NCBI GenBank assembly: GCA_030704615.1
Contig: CM060731.1
Location: 28,768,001 to 28,832,000, forward strand
Direction of reading: 5' to 3'
DNA: 64,000 bases
Source of the DNA: Takakia lepidozioides
Lineage: Eukaryota > Streptophyta > Takakiopsida > Takakiales > Takakiaceae
Under the pieces are notes generated by a model, which saw nothing but the letters and a program-made list of their open reading frames with translations, did no database searches and was not told the origin of the DNA. Each line of letters begins with the position of its first letter. The first letter of the stretch is position 1. Shown piece by piece: positions 1 through 11,384 of the stretch. Made by a program: the position numbers and the translations under genes.

Positions 1-479
1 AATATATGGATGATTCTCCTGCATGTAAGCCCTGAATTCTTCAGACCGATGGACGCTCCAACAATCAATTAACCAAATCATTTTCTGGGGACCGTCCTCT
101 CAGACTGTAAATAAGGTAGTATAATATTCTCCACAAATTGTTGGCAAGTGCGCAGGTTGGACCAATGGTTATGGGAGATAGTCAAATAAAAACCATGTTC
201 TGCAATACGACATGTCTCTAGACTCTTGGGTAATGATATCTTTGTCTTTATACCCTTGAAAACAATATGAAGAGCCAACATCCCACCATTTGCACAAAAA
301 GAAACTCAAGCAGTTATAGCTCTCTTGTCCTCAACTCCAGTTTTTGAGGGAGGTCAATATCTATTTTCAAAACCATTATGTTTTTTTTGAAAGAAAATTA
401 TCTCAACAATAGGGTCGACTGTAATACATGCCTAATGTTTGGAAATTACCTAGGTGAGGTGCCTAAATAATAAAAACGA
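1..479. other. No gene recognised
   Basis: AT-rich sequence with only short ORFs that show no family signature on either strand. I see no RNA gene or repeat structure. Confidence 0.5.
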
Positions 480-1095
480 ATCTGCCTAATAATAACCTTC
501 TTCTTCGACCTATTTCAGCCTGTTTTGCACTCTCATCAGATTCAGCCCTGAGATGCATATTGAATTTTGTAAGTTAGCTCGTTGGGTGGGTCTGTGGTGG
601 TTTGGAGTGACTTTAGTTACTGCCGATGTGGCAGCATGAAAGTATCCAAAAATAGATAACACTAGAGATGAGGAGAAGCTTTGGAGTGAACACTTTTCCA
701 GCCCAAGTCAATGGTGGGACAATGGAGACAAAAAGGTGAATGTTTGGACTACAGAAAGAAGCAGATGCAATTCAGAATTGGAACTACTGTAATGAGTAGG
801 GTTGGGGTGTTTGCTGGAAGAACTTGACGCCGTCCGTGTCAGCTGCTAGCAGCAAGGCTGAGGATGTATTCATGATTTGTACACTGGTAGGGATAGCTGA
901 AGGACCAGGGATAGAGGTCCAGATTCATCCAAGAGGGCCAGATTTCAAACACAAGATTACTTCTGATTCCCTGTGGATCAATAGCTACAAGAAATCTGTG
1001 TGGGTAGATGGTCAATTGGAAACAGCAACTTTGTAGCAGCACAATTGATAGAACAAGGCACTGCTAATGAATGCACCTTTTTCAACACATTTATT
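480..1095 (+). pseudogene. OSB-type PDF-motif relic
   Basis: Two exon-like pieces are visible. About 660-734 encodes an EEKLW...QWWDN segment. About 933-1036 encodes GPDFKHKITSDSLW followed by a short tail and a stop. Between them is a GT...AG intron-like stretch of about 200 bp. WWDN followed by PDFKHK and LW is the signature of the PDF motif of plant organellar single-stranded DNA-binding (OSB) proteins, which bind ssDNA in plastids or mitochondria. No OB-fold SSB domain is seen upstream. The same 600 bp is recognisable at 53.94-54.48 kb beside PPR sequence, so this is a diverged copy of that locus. It is probably a fragment and not a working gene. Confidence 0.5.
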
Positions 1096-1174
1096 AATTA
1101 TTAGGCGCGGCCTAATAAGCTAGGTAAGTACGATACTTGGCAATAAAGTGAGATACATATCTAACACATCCAAC

Positions 1175-1500
1175 AGTCAATAGCTCAGTTGGATAGTGCA
1201 CTCAGCGCCATCCAGATGAATTTGGGGTCAAATCGTGCTACCTGGACGGGTGTTGTATGTTCTTCTCCCCCTTCCCTTGGGCACTGTCCAATGTGAAAGC
1301 CATCATGGAAGCCATCATGGCGAGGTTACTGTGAAAGAGGTTATTTTCTCCTCTCACTAGAATTGTGTATCATGGGGTACCATGAACCCGTTATCTTCAT
1401 GAGTTCATGTGATCGTTCTTGTTTATCAGTGAACTTGGGGCCTGATTTGTGAGCTGTCGCTCCCAGGTGTTTCCCTTTATAAAATTATATATATATATGC
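1175..1500 (+). mobile_element. tRNA-derived SINE, family 1, long copy
   Basis: The head contains TAGCTCAGTTGG, a good polymerase III box A, and about 45 bp later a box-B-like GGGTCAAATCG. The body ends with CCTGATTTGTGAGCTGTCGC, CAGGTGTTTCCC and an A/T-rich tail. The same head and tail occur at 62.82-62.94 kb with the middle missing, which shows a dispersed family. It cannot fold as an intact tRNA. Confidence 0.6.
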
Positions 1501-1599
1501 AACTTGTGATTAAATTGAACAGAAAAGTCTCATATGTCACACTTCAGTATTCCAAAACCTCGCCAGAAGCTCTTGCGCAATGTTTTGCTGGATCAAGAT

Positions 1600-1875
1600 G
1601 AGAGAGAGGAAGACTCCTGCCAGACTAGGCGTAACTGATGGGGTCACTGCAGCCCCAAGGCAGTACGTTTTGAAGGTTGACACGTGACACCTTAGCCAGG
1701 TTCCCCAAAGCACTCAAAAGTCTCAGGTACCCACACATTAGGTACCCTTTTGACTCAACTACCCCCCATTTTGTAGCTGGGTTGGCATGAGTGATGATGT
1801 CCAACATACACCTATGTGGCATTGGACCCAGGACCACTTGTAAGGCGACCTTGTGCCCTAGCCACTAGGCCATAT
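1600..1875 (-). mobile_element. tRNA-derived SINE, family 2
   Basis: Read on the minus strand, the 5' end near 1875 has TGGCCTAGTGGCTAG (box A) and, about 35 bp on, TGGGTCCAATGCC (box B). An unrelated body of about 200 bp follows. This order is typical of a SINE. No second copy was found in the window. Confidence 0.5.
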
Positions 1876-2436
1876 AGCAGATGATCCGCATAATGAATTA
1901 ATTTATTTCGTTCTTCTTAATTGGTTCCTTTCGAGGATTGCATTTGAGTAGCAACTAAACGCTTCAGGGGCAAAGCCAGTGTGCAATACCTCCCCATGCC
2001 TCCCTTAGGAGGGGTTGACTCCTTCACTCCATGTTCAGACATATAGAGACAGTTGCCACCTACCCATCCATCCAGGCATTTGATGGTTGGCCAGGGCATC
2101 ATGACCTTGAAGCCTGAAGTCATCTTCTTGTTCTTGTTGAATCGTCAATATTGTTGTTCAATCTTGTTTGGCACAAAACTTCGCAACCTTGCTAACTTCA
2201 GGAGTCTCTTCAGGCCTACTGCTCCTTGCAAATTGGCAAGAAGAATTCTCCAGCAAAAAGTTTCACATGGCTTCACAGATGCTGTTTCATAATCATAGTT
2301 GGACTGTCATACATCACAATGGGCAGCTCTATGTGAGTGCAGTCCTGACTGTTGCCTGCAATAACACAAACTGGTTCTCTCAAGAGTGACGATTTCGACT
2401 TTCGAGCCTCACTTTTTAGAGTGATGCACTTTCTGC

Positions 2437-2661
2437 TCACCCAACAATGGATTTGGTGACACTGTCAGTCACCACACACATGAAGATGCTTGATCCCACA
2501 GATCCGATGAGCCCAAAATGAATGGCCAACTTCTCGCTGTGGTGGCAAAGAGATTGCTCTTCCTCCACACCATGTAATACAAAGCACGTGTAGGGACACA
2601 TCCAGTCTTTCTCATTTTCTCAGACATGGTCTTGCATCTCAGCACAGATCTCCTCAATTTG
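2437..2661 (-). pseudogene. Degraded DYW deaminase tail of the PPR gene
   Basis: Reading on in the PPR frame past the TAA at 2662-2664 gives QIEEICAEM, a second in-frame stop, [22 protein letters not shown] and VTKSIVG before the next stop at 2437. This matches the order of a DYW domain. The HSE motif is kept, but the CxxCH zinc ligands and the terminal DYW tripeptide are missing through deletion. Two nonsense codons plus the deletion make catalytic editing activity very unlikely. Confidence 0.75.
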
Positions 2662-4848
2662 TTAATACAATTTTTCCTCCAGAAGGAATGGATGCACTTG
2701 GTTTTCAACCTTAATGCAGCTGTGCCCTGGTTCCTTTCCAACACCTCTGCCATCCATCATTTTTCTCACTTGTGCTTTGTCATTCCACCTGCCTGCTGCA
2801 GCATAGACGTTTGATAGAAGAACATATGCTGCAGGATGCTGTGGATCCAACTCAAGAATGCACTTTGCGGCCCATTCTGCTAGCTTCACATCACCATGAA
2901 TTCTGCAGGCACCAAGCAAGGCTCCCCACACCGACGCATCTGGCTCTATTGGCATTTTATTAATCAAGACCTCTGCTTCATCCAATCGTCCTGCACGGCC
3001 AAGAAGGTCCACCATGCAGCCAAAATGCTCTTTTGAAGGTGTGAGGCAATGATCTCGACACATGGTAGCAAAATAGTGACAGCCTTCATCAACTAGGCCC
3101 ACATGGCTGCATGCAGAGAAAAGAGATATAAAGGTGATACTATCCGGCTTCAAGCCTTCCTGTAGCATTTCTTCAAATAGTTGCAGTGCCTCCCTACCGT
3201 ATCCATGCTGGGCACATCCTGCAATCATGGTGTTCCATGAGACTAAATCTCGTTCAGCCATATTTGTAAACACTTGGAGCGCATTCTTCATGTTCCCACA
3301 TTTGGCATACATGCCAACAAGAGCAGTCTCCAAGATAGTCTCTGATGCAATTACAGCTTTGATGATGTCAGCATGGACCTCCTTGCCCTTTTCCAGGGCT
3401 CCTAGAGTGGCACATGCATTTAGAACACAAGTGAACGTGACCCTGTCGGGAATAACCCCTTCCTGTTGCATTTGCTCATAAATACTCAAAGCCTCCCAAC
3501 CACACCCATGCTGAGCATATCCTATGATCATGGCATTCCATGAGACTACATCTCGTTTAGCCAAATTGTCAAACACCTGACGTGCATCTTTCACACTCCC
3601 ACATTTGACATACATGTCAACAAGGCTGTTATCCAATGTAACATATGATGCAACTCCAGTTTTGACAATGTCTGCATGAACATCTTTTCCCTTTTCCAGG
3701 GCTCCTAGGCTGGCACATGCATTGAGTACAGAAATGAATGTTACCTTATTGGGCATCACCCCTTCCAGTTGCATTTTCTCATAGATCTTTAAAGCCTTCC
3801 TACCATCCCCATGCTGAGCATAACCCGCTATCAACGCACTCCATGAGACTACATCTTGTTCAGTCATATTGTCAAACACTTGATGCGCATCTTTCATGCT
3901 CCCACATTTGGCATACATGTCAACAAGGGCAGTCTCCAAATTAATATATGGCACAATTTCAGCTTTGATAATAGCAGCATGGACCTGTTTGCCCCTTTCC
4001 AGGGCTCCTAGGCTTGCACACATATTGAGAACACAGATGAATGTGACCCTATCAGGCGTAACCCCATGCCTTTGCATTTGGTCATAGATCTTGAAAGCTT
4101 CCTCAATAGGCCCATGCTTGGCATATCCTGCCATCATTATAGTCCACGTAAATAAATCTCGTTCAGACATTTTGTCAAACACTTGGTGTGCATCCACCAT
4201 GCTCCCGCACCTGGCATACATGTTGACCAGGGTTGGCTCCATAATACCCTGTGATCCGATTCCAGCTTTGATGATTTCAGCATGGACCTCTTTTCCCTTT
4301 TCCAAAACTCCTAGGCTGGCACACACATTCAGAACACAAACGAATGTGATCCTGTCAGGTGTCACCCTCTCAAGCCGCATTTGCTCAAACATCTTGAGTG
4401 TCTCCTCATAATGTCCATGTCTGGCATATCCTGCCATCATTATAGTCCACGTAAACAAATCCCGTTCAGGCATTTTGTCAAACACTTTGCGTGCGTCCAC
4501 AATACTCCCGCATTTTGCATACATGTTGACGACTGTGCTCAGTAGCATGATGTTTGACTTGCAACCACTTTGGAGAATGTGGGCATGTACTTTTTTACCC
4601 CGTGCTAGGTCTTTCATCTTGATGCACTCCTTCAAGAGAGAGAGATAAGTATTGGAGTCTGCCCAAAGGCCTCCTTGGTTCAAAATGTGCACGGCCTCTT
4701 TCACTCGTCCTGCCTTACATAAAGTCCTCATATCTCCACAAATGGCCCCAGAGTTATTGTTGACTCTCTCTTGGTCCACTTTCACAAGAAGTGGTGAGGG
4801 TGGTACTACCCTTCCCCCAGTCTGATGTCTTAACCTGAATGACGACAA
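2662..4848 (-). CDS. PLS-class PPR protein, truncated DYW type
   Basis: An open frame of 728 codons encodes about five PLS triplets, then P2-L2-S2 repeats, E1/E2 motifs and the PG box (KEPGHSCIKVEN). Repeat hallmarks such as MYAKCGS, DVVSWNAMI and ACASLGALEKGKEVH recur throughout. PLS-PPR proteins bind organellar RNA, and the DYW type carries out C-to-U editing. The frame has no ATG at its left edge: position 4848 is a TTG just after a stop, and the first in-frame ATG is at 4731. An upstream exon with the targeting peptide is therefore likely. The frame ends at a TAA just before the DYW domain, whose degraded remains follow. It could act as an E-type protein that recruits a DYW partner. It is much better preserved than the right-hand PPR copies. 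Confidence 0.85.
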   Translation of the reverse strand: MSSFRLRHQTGGRVVPPSPLLVKVDQERVNNNSGAICGDMRTLCKAGRVKEAVHILNQGGLWADSNTYLSLLKECIKMKDLARGKKVHAHILQSGCKSNIMLLSTVVNMYAKCGSIVDARKVFDKMPERDLFTWTIMMAGYARHGHYEETLKMFEQMRLERVTPDRITFVCVLNVCASLGVLEKGKEVHAEIIKAGIGSQGIMEPTLVNMYARCGSMVDAHQVFDKMSERDLFTWTIMMAGYAKHGPIEEAFKIYDQMQRHGVTPDRVTFICVLNMCASLGALERGKQVHAAIIKAEIVPYINLETALVDMYAKCGSMKDAHQVFDNMTEQDVVSWSALIAGYAQHGDGRKALKIYEKMQLEGVMPNKVTFISVLNACASLGALEKGKDVHADIVKTGVASYVTLDNSLVDMYVKCGSVKDARQVFDNLAKRDVVSWNAMIIGYAQHGCGWEALSIYEQMQQEGVIPDRVTFTCVLNACATLGALEKGKEVHADIIKAVIASETILETALVGMYAKCGNMKNALQVFTNMAERDLVSWNTMIAGCAQHGYGREALQLFEEMLQEGLKPDSITFISLFSACSHVGLVDEGCHYFATMCRDHCLTPSKEHFGCMVDLLGRAGRLDEAEVLINKMPIEPDASVWGALLGACRIHGDVKLAEWAAKCILELDPQHPAAYVLLSNVYAAAGRWNDKAQVRKMMDGRGVGKEPGHSCIKVENQVHPFLLEEKLY

Positions 4849-6655
4849 ATTCTAGTTACAAACCTTTATACTCAGACATAATACAACTCGAAGCTCCTAC
4901 ATACTTCAAAAGAGATGTCGTCATGCGGACAGGCTCCTACCTACATACTCACAGAATTACACAACCATGGCAGTCATCTGTGAATAATTTTTGCCAATTC
5001 TATCTATCCAGTTGAAATCCTTGAATCATCATCAAAACAATACCCGTCGTATTCTCTGCCTGCAGCTCCTTGTTGCACACCAACATTCGAAACAGATTGT
5101 GCTTGACCTGCTTGTATCATGGCAACTAGCCCTGTTTTCACCCACGGAAGATTTGACCAATTCTCAACTTCTTTGTGCGCTCATGTCTGAAATCTAGTGA
5201 TCTTGGACTTTTCTGTGAAAGCACAGATAGTCAGTTGAAAATCAACCACAACCTCGCAGATAATGGGCTACAACCACCCAAGAATCTTTGGAGTGACAGC
5301 AAACAACCTCGAACAACCTACATTACACCCGGCCTGGAAGAAATACCTCACCTTCTCAAACCTAGCGTTCCAAACCAATTCATTGACGTTGCTCCACAGC
5401 CCATGCTTGACCAGACTCTGTGTACCATAATCTGCTCTCTCATCAATCTCGGCTCCCGTCTCAAAAATTGAATGGAACTCCAACTCTCAGAGAAAATTAT
5501 CCATAATCTGATACCATCCGTATCACTGTGCTCTTTTGGAAATTTCCGTGGGCCATGTGCGAGCCTTGTCATAACTGTCCACACCCTCACAGGAATCCTG
5601 GTTTACTTGCCAAGGTCTTCGATCCTCTAGCGCCGCACTGATCCTGCATATGAAGACGACGACGAGAAAAACCACAAGACTCATCCATCCATTCTATATC
5701 GTTTCACGTCTTTCGTTCATTCGTCATTCACACGACGACGAGAATATTTGCTGGGCTTATCCATCCATCCTAAATTCTCCGTCTTCCGTAGTTCATGTGC
5801 AATACTGCGAAGTCTTTACCTGAAATGAAGCACGAAAATTTCTCTTGGGAATCGTGGCCCAGATTTGCAGTATGGAATCTACACATCTACTGACAGATGC
5901 CGAGTGAGGATCAGATTTTTGCTGGTCTATTCTTGCTACTGAAATATACCGCCTCTGACTCAACAGGTGAGAGACAATACTGAAATGGTTTTAAGAGAGA
6001 GAGTGAGATTGTACTCATAAGACGTTGTTTGCCATAGCCTTGTGGCCATTGACCCCGCGCCCAGTTTGAGCGGGAACAAAAGGGACAGAACCTACCTCTG
6101 TCAGGGGCTGACGTTGGTAGTAAGACTTACCTCCATATAAAGAATTAATCCGGGTTTTCCAGATATCCTCTAGAAATCCCTTCACACAAGCATCAATCAG
6201 AGAGAGAGTGAGAGAGAGAAAGAGGGAGAAGACTCCGGCCTAGAGAGTAATTTAGGTAGAGTTGCAGACCAAGACATCTGCTTGAGTTAAACAACCCTGT
6301 CACACATCCAGTGTCCTGGTAACCTCTTGCCCAGAATCATACTCAATTGTTCGCCCTTGTAAAGGATTGAATGAAACGAGTTGCTTTGAAGATTCAAAAC
6401 TAAAAGCAAAAGCTTTGCATTAGGGTATAATCTAGGTGCGTATGAAAGGGACTAGCCAAATATTCTCTTCATACCGCATAAACGTACCAGACCAAAATCT
6501 GTGCCTATAGTGTAACTGCACAATCATCTCCAAAATGCAGTAGTCTAAGGGCATATGAACCAGGTATCTCAGTTCCTCTTGAGGCGGAACAGAAAACGAA
6601 CCCCACACAGAACATTCTCTACAGGAGTTCAGAAAATTGGGGCAATTTTGCTTAT
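4849..6655. other. Intergenic, possible 5' exon of PPR gene
   Basis: Only short unsupported ORFs are present. A GA-rich tract lies near 6200-6230. The stretch 6018-6085 matches the reverse complement of 53.20-53.28 kb (shared GGGCGCGGGGTC and CACAAGGCTA), so it belongs to a dispersed repeat. The missing 5' exon of the PPR gene may lie here, but I cannot place it. Confidence 0.35.
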
Positions 6656-9039
6656 TTAGGCGGCCGCTTCCTGGGGTTCCCGAAGTTGCAGGTCAAAGTG
6701 ATAGACACCTGTCAACCCCATCACCATGCCAAGTCGTCAACAAATGTGAGAGCAAGGGTGCATACAAGACAGATAGCAACATGATGGGGTTCAGACATAA
6801 CTTTCTGGCTGGAGTTTCAACATGAGGAATGCTAAGTGCGCTTCCGCATATTTTGAAGAAGAGAACTAAATATCATCTTACCGTGGCCTTTTCCAACTCG
6901 CCGCAACTGGGACACATACTCCGACATTTTCTTTATTGCTTCCACCTGAACAACGAACCCAGTAGGGCGTTCATTGTCAGTCCAACCATTTTCAAAACCT
7001 AAGAGTTGTAATGAAGCATCCATGAGGTGCGCATGAGCTTATCTCACACTAAACACTGCCTCGATTACAATTTGCTGGGAACTGAAAGAGATTAAGTTGC
7101 ACAAACATCAAAATCTGTAAATCTGATATAGATCGCCACGTCCAATCCAGACAAATCACACATACTTGCACATGTTTTGATGAACAAATAGAGTTAATCA
7201 TGGGCTAAACCAAACAAATTTATACTGGACTACCAAGTCACCCACGATAATTGAATGGCATCTTCCAGTTGTATTTCCCATCAAATTTCACTATTAACAA
7301 TGGATAATTCACTGGTTCTGAGCACAGGCAATCGTACCTGCTCAGTAAGGAATTCACCCTCTATGAAATCACACATCTGGGGATCATTGTTATCTACAGC
7401 AACCTGCACACAGACACATCCATTCATTAGTTAAGCCCTGGCCCTAGTTTACTGTGTAATTGAGCAGCTAATAGCAATCCCAACCTAGCTCAAACTGGAG
7501 CCTGAGCTGTGCACACTGCTAATGTAAATGTGTTTGTTCATAGTCACAAAAACTCCATTCGTCCACATGTCATGTCGATGCCTTTGTTTTCCTCAAGAGG
7601 TACAACAAGGATAACACTTGCCACCAGGTTCAAATGCCACTGTGAGATCACCTGATGCAATGACAAAAGCTTCTCATTAGTTAGCTTCTCCAGCGCTAGA
7701 GCCAGCTCCATAGCTGAAAACAGACAAAGGATAGAGTAGTCAGTGACATCAACCACAGCACAGCATAACGAGAGCAGAACTCAAACATCGATATTCCAAT
7801 TTCTATTAGGTGGTGCTTAGTTGACAACAGAATCCATTTTTTAACGTTATCTGTCAAAGAGCTTAAGAGTAACACTGAGTGGAACTGACCATAAAGAGCA
7901 TCTCCCTTCTCAGCATGATCAAACTCCATGACAGGCATCACAATGGATTGCAATTTCACTTTGCCACCACGTTTGTTCTGCTTGTAACAGGAAAATAAAA
8001 ATAATACCGAGTGTTAGCAACAAGGGCAGGATCAAGGTTGAACGCCAAAGAAGAAAAAAGCAGAAGCAGCATATAGAACCTCGCACATTGAAGTTAAGTA
8101 ACCCAGACTCCATAGCAGTGGGAACTACATGAGGTGAACACGTTGCAAAGATCCTCCACCTGCCACACTTACACACTTTGCTCCATCATGCTTGTCTATA
8201 CAATGATTTCATCCAGAAAATTTCAGCAGAAAAAATGCATCCAGCACCTGGTATTTCATGAGTTTTTCAGCATGGTCCCGCTCCTCATCACTAGAATCCT
8301 TGAAAAACCTGCAAAATTTATTCAGAGTCTCCATTTTAGTCTTGCCTAAGAAAGGCGAAACAAAATAGAGTGAAAAACAATGAAATGAGAGGATATGGCC
8401 CCTGAGTGCAACATTTATCGACTTACTTGGCAAAGCCTGGAAGAGCCACATTGTCGCGGTCAAAGTAGGAGAAAAGTGCGTGGTACACATACGAGACATT
8501 GTACTCCACACTGCAAAAAAGCATTCCGGGTTAGTATTCTCATTCATCATGCCGTCAAGCTGGCCGCCTCACTTACTCCCACATCTCTTAATAACAACGT
8601 CCAACTTTATCATTAAACAGAAGAGTCCAGCGATTTAAATGGAAAAACCAACAGAACGATCCGGATAGAGACGACCAGCCAGCATATGAAAAAGAAAGAG
8701 GCAGTACTTAATCTGCTCATTGATAGCCGCTTCGGAGGAGCTTGCGAAACGTTGGCGGGCCAGCGATTCCGCATACGAAGAAGGGACTTGTACTAATTGA
8801 CTTTGCACTTCTGCAAAGGGCTCAAACACAACACCCGTGAGAGCTTTGGAATCCGTCGCTTCCTCCGCTTGCGCCGCCCTCACACCAAAGTGACGGGCTC
8901 CCACGCCTGACTTGCTCGAAGGTGAACCCCATGCGCTCAAACTCACCGCGCCTCCTCTAGTACTGCTCCTGCTGCTGATAGCACTGGACAAGGAAGCCAG
9001 CGACCCCGATGCCGGGACTGAGGCTACGTGCAGCATCAT
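6656..9039 (-). CDS. Plastid ferritin, eight exons
   Basis: Exons on the minus strand are 9039-8708, 8510-8427, 8308-8248, 7977-7890, 7713-7652, 7403-7338, 6945-6882 and 6708-6656. All introns are GT-AG and all phases fit, giving 269 residues. The start is the ATG at 9039; the TTG at 9045 is not a start. Residues 1-60 are Ser/Ala-rich and look like a plastid transit peptide. The plant-specific extension ([11 protein letters not shown]) is followed by the four-helix ferritin fold with [21 protein letters not shown] and [16 protein letters not shown], which carry the ferroxidase Glu/His ligands, then [23 protein letters not shown]. The protein stores iron as a 24-mer in plastids. Eight exons is the usual plant ferritin structure. 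The last exon ends [17 protein letters not shown] where most relatives have GVWHFDQMLL. No frameshift is present. Confidence 0.96.
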
Positions 9040-9705
9040 CTTCAATGCGTCGAAACAGACTTGTTATCTACGCAGAAATGAATGTGTCCCAACTAATGAA
9101 TGTGTCCCAACTGCAAGCTGAATCCTTGAAACAAACCTCTCTCTCTCTCTCTTCCTCTCAACTGCAAGCTGAATCCTCAAAAACAAGCCTCTCTTTCTCC
9201 AAAGCCAAACCCCTGCGCTGTCAGCAAGGCAGCAACAGATGGAAAGTCACACGTGCCATCCCCACCTCTTGCTTTAGGTCACGGCAGCACACGCCCTGCT
9301 CACATTTCCACGCTCGTCTCGCCACCTCCCTCCAGCTACCACGCCTAGAATTACCTATAGGTAGGTATTACATATACAGGTTTTAGGTACTATACTATAC
9401 TACGATAGGTACATGATTGTTAGGTATGCCTATGGAAGGTTCTGGAATAGACGGAGAAAAGGTACGTGACAGCCACTTATTTGAGTGGCCCCACAGGGGC
9501 TACGTGGCGGTGATGGAGGTGGGGCGTGTGGTCCAGAGCCCAGCACACGCGCCGACAACGAATTGGAGGCGAGCAGGGCGGCACAAAGCGGTCTGGGGCG
9601 TGTGCCCGCCCCACGCCCCTTATCTACAATTCCGCTTTCGCGGCGTGTGCCTCGCACGCGCCGCACTTGATTTTAGTACCTAGTGCTTTCTTCTCGCTAT
9701 AAGTT
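9040..9705. promoter_or_regulatory. Ferritin upstream region
   Basis: This is the 5' flank of the ferritin gene. A CT-rich stretch (GA-rich on the ferritin strand) at about 9137-9200 probably lies in the leader. A TATATG-like element lies near 9370 on the minus strand. I did not find a clear match to the iron-dependent regulatory sequence known from maize and Arabidopsis ferritin promoters. The GC-rich ORFs here show no family signature. Confidence 0.3.
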
Positions 9706-9890
9706 ACTGGCAGTTGTTCTCGCTTTCTTCGTTCTTGCCTTGCCTATGCATAACCGACGTCCCGGGTTCAAACTTGGAGTCCAGTGTCATGTCACTCCGT
9801 TAAGGCAGGGCCAATTGGAATCCTTAAATCATTGGTTGAAGAAGGGAACATTGCTATTATTATTGAGAACTAGAGTATGAGGATGGATGA
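9706..9890 (+). mobile_element. tRNA-derived SINE, family 3
   Basis: CTTGCCTTGCCTATGCATAAC is followed by CCCGGGTTCAAACTTGG, a strong box B. The same TTGCCTTGCCTRTGCATAAC then GGGTTCAA order occurs at 10.24-10.40 kb on the other strand. The body and A/T-rich end are unrelated to a tRNA. Confidence 0.5.
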
Positions 9891-10104
9891 ATGGTCAAAC
9901 AAATTTTAACTCTAATTCTAACTTTACACTCGACAGTAAACTTTACTGTCGAATTAAATCGAGTTTAAATGAATTTTAAATGAGTATTTGAATTTAAAAT
10001 AGCTAGGATTGCGGATTTGAGGGGCGTACTGATTTTATTTTTTTTCTCTATTTTGTTCTGTGAATTCAACTCTTACACCACTACATCCTGAAAAAAACTT
10101 GGAC

Positions 10105-10145
10105 CAAAAAAAAATAAAATAAAATAAAATAAAATAAAATAAAAT
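10105..10145. repeat. AAAAT microsatellite
   Basis: A run of AAAAT pentamers follows an A-rich stretch. Confidence 0.9.
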
Positions 10146-10234
10146 CTTTGCTCACTTTTGCAGAACTTCATGTAAAGAGTGCATGAACTTGAAAAGAACT
10201 CAACTTTGGAGTGCAAATGAGAGATAAAGATAAG

Positions 10235-10395
10235 ATAAAGTTTCTTTAACGTCCAGTGAATTTACAAAGCCTATTGCTCAGCACACACAGGCCATCGAGG
10301 GCCCAAGTCTGAAGGTAGATGTTGAAGAATTGAACCCATGATCACCTAGGTTATGCACAGGCAAGGCACAAACATCCAACCACTGGAAAAAAAAT
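10235..10395 (-). mobile_element. tRNA-derived SINE, family 3, second copy
   Basis: On the minus strand, TTGCCTTGCCTGTGCATAAC precedes ATGGGTTCAATTC (box B). It ends in a tail containing GGACGTTAAAGAAACTTT and TTATCT repeats. The tail differs from the copy at 9.7 kb, so the two may share only the tRNA head. Confidence 0.5.
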
Positions 10396-10412
10396 ATGGT
10401 TTTGGGTCCAAA

Positions 10413-11064
10413 TGTCGCGGCCCTTTGCCTTCAGGGCAGGGGTAGGGACACAAGAGGGGCTGCCCTGTGGTGGGGGCAGTAGCAACAATAGATACGGGGG
10501 CTGAAGCACCATTGGGCACTCAAGGAGGCGGAGACGCTCACTAGGTGGAGCACCGCACACCGGGTTGCGGTGGGGGTGGGTCCACGAGGAGTGGTGGTAG
10601 CTTAGTGGGGGTGGCATAGGACTTACCATGGGGCGGAGACCTTGTGGTGGGAGTCATGGGGAGTCTTGGGACTCATTACAATCCAATGGGGCCGTGGTGG
10701 GTGGGCCAAGACTCACCGCGACTCATCACCGGGAATGGAGGGTTTTCGTGGTGGTTCGCCATAAAATGATGGTGTTATTTGTGAAACCCCCACGGACACT
10801 CACAGAAGTATATATAGGGAGTAGTAACCCCGAGAACGGTGCAAGCCCGTTGGTGACCAAAAACTAGTGAGTAAGCGTACGAGCCAGAAAGCGACCAAGG
10901 TGTGGGGAGCTGTTCCGGACTACCAACAACCAAAGGAAATTTCCACTAGGCCCAAATTGAGAGAGGGTCTCGGGAGGAGCAAAGGGGGACCGTTATGTCC
11001 CGGTGAGCAGCCGAAGCTCCGAGTTGGCCCGGCGGCCAGTTTGGGCGTTAGGCGCTCGCGTCAT
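10413..11064 (+). mobile_element. Solo LTR of gypsy B family, end missing
   Basis: It begins TGTCGCGGCCCTTTGCC, the same as the gypsy B LTR at 52.59 kb, and follows that LTR through the TATATATAGGGAGTAGTA promoter-like stretch to GGCCAGTTTGGGCGTTAGGCG. The last 60 or so bases are absent and no internal region follows. The central palindrome seen in the gypsy B LTR is eroded here. Confidence 0.75.
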
Positions 11065-11215
11065 TCCAGTGATGAACGTAGTTACGTGTCGTAGAGACGG
11101 AAAACTGCGTTGCGCATGCACATGATTTTTTTTTTATTCCATTCTCAAGCCATATGCTTAATGACATCATATACAATGTGCGTGCAAAATTTGGGAGTGA
11201 ACAAAAGTCATTTGG

Positions 11216-11266
11216 TGTCGCGCACCTCACTTCGGTAACCCCCCCCTCAAGTCATAGTTACTCGCA
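11216..11266 (-). mobile_element. Detached end of gypsy B type LTR
   Basis: TGTCGCGCACCTCACTTCGG, followed by a C-run and GTCATAGTTACTCGC, matches the terminal 50 bases of the gypsy B LTR in inverted orientation relative to the nearby solo LTR. It suggests a local rearrangement. Confidence 0.6.
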
Positions 11267-11384
11267 ACCCGTTGAATGAACTTGGTTCAAGCTCATCTTT
11301 GGTCCACATGTGCTTACGTGCTTAGGTACTGAACTGTCCTCAGTAACATAGTCTTATGCCCTTCATGTCGAATAATAGGATCCT

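Noticed and set aside
1175-1260. Possible tRNA gene
   Set aside because: Boxes A and B are present, but there is no acceptor stem or anticodon arm; better explained as a SINE head.
2662-4411. Plus-strand ORFs opposite the PPR gene
   Set aside because: Antisense shadows of the repeat tract, repeating at the PPR period.
9430-9683. Overlapping GC-rich ORFs upstream of ferritin
   Set aside because: Open on both strands because of base composition; no conserved motif and position fits the promoter.
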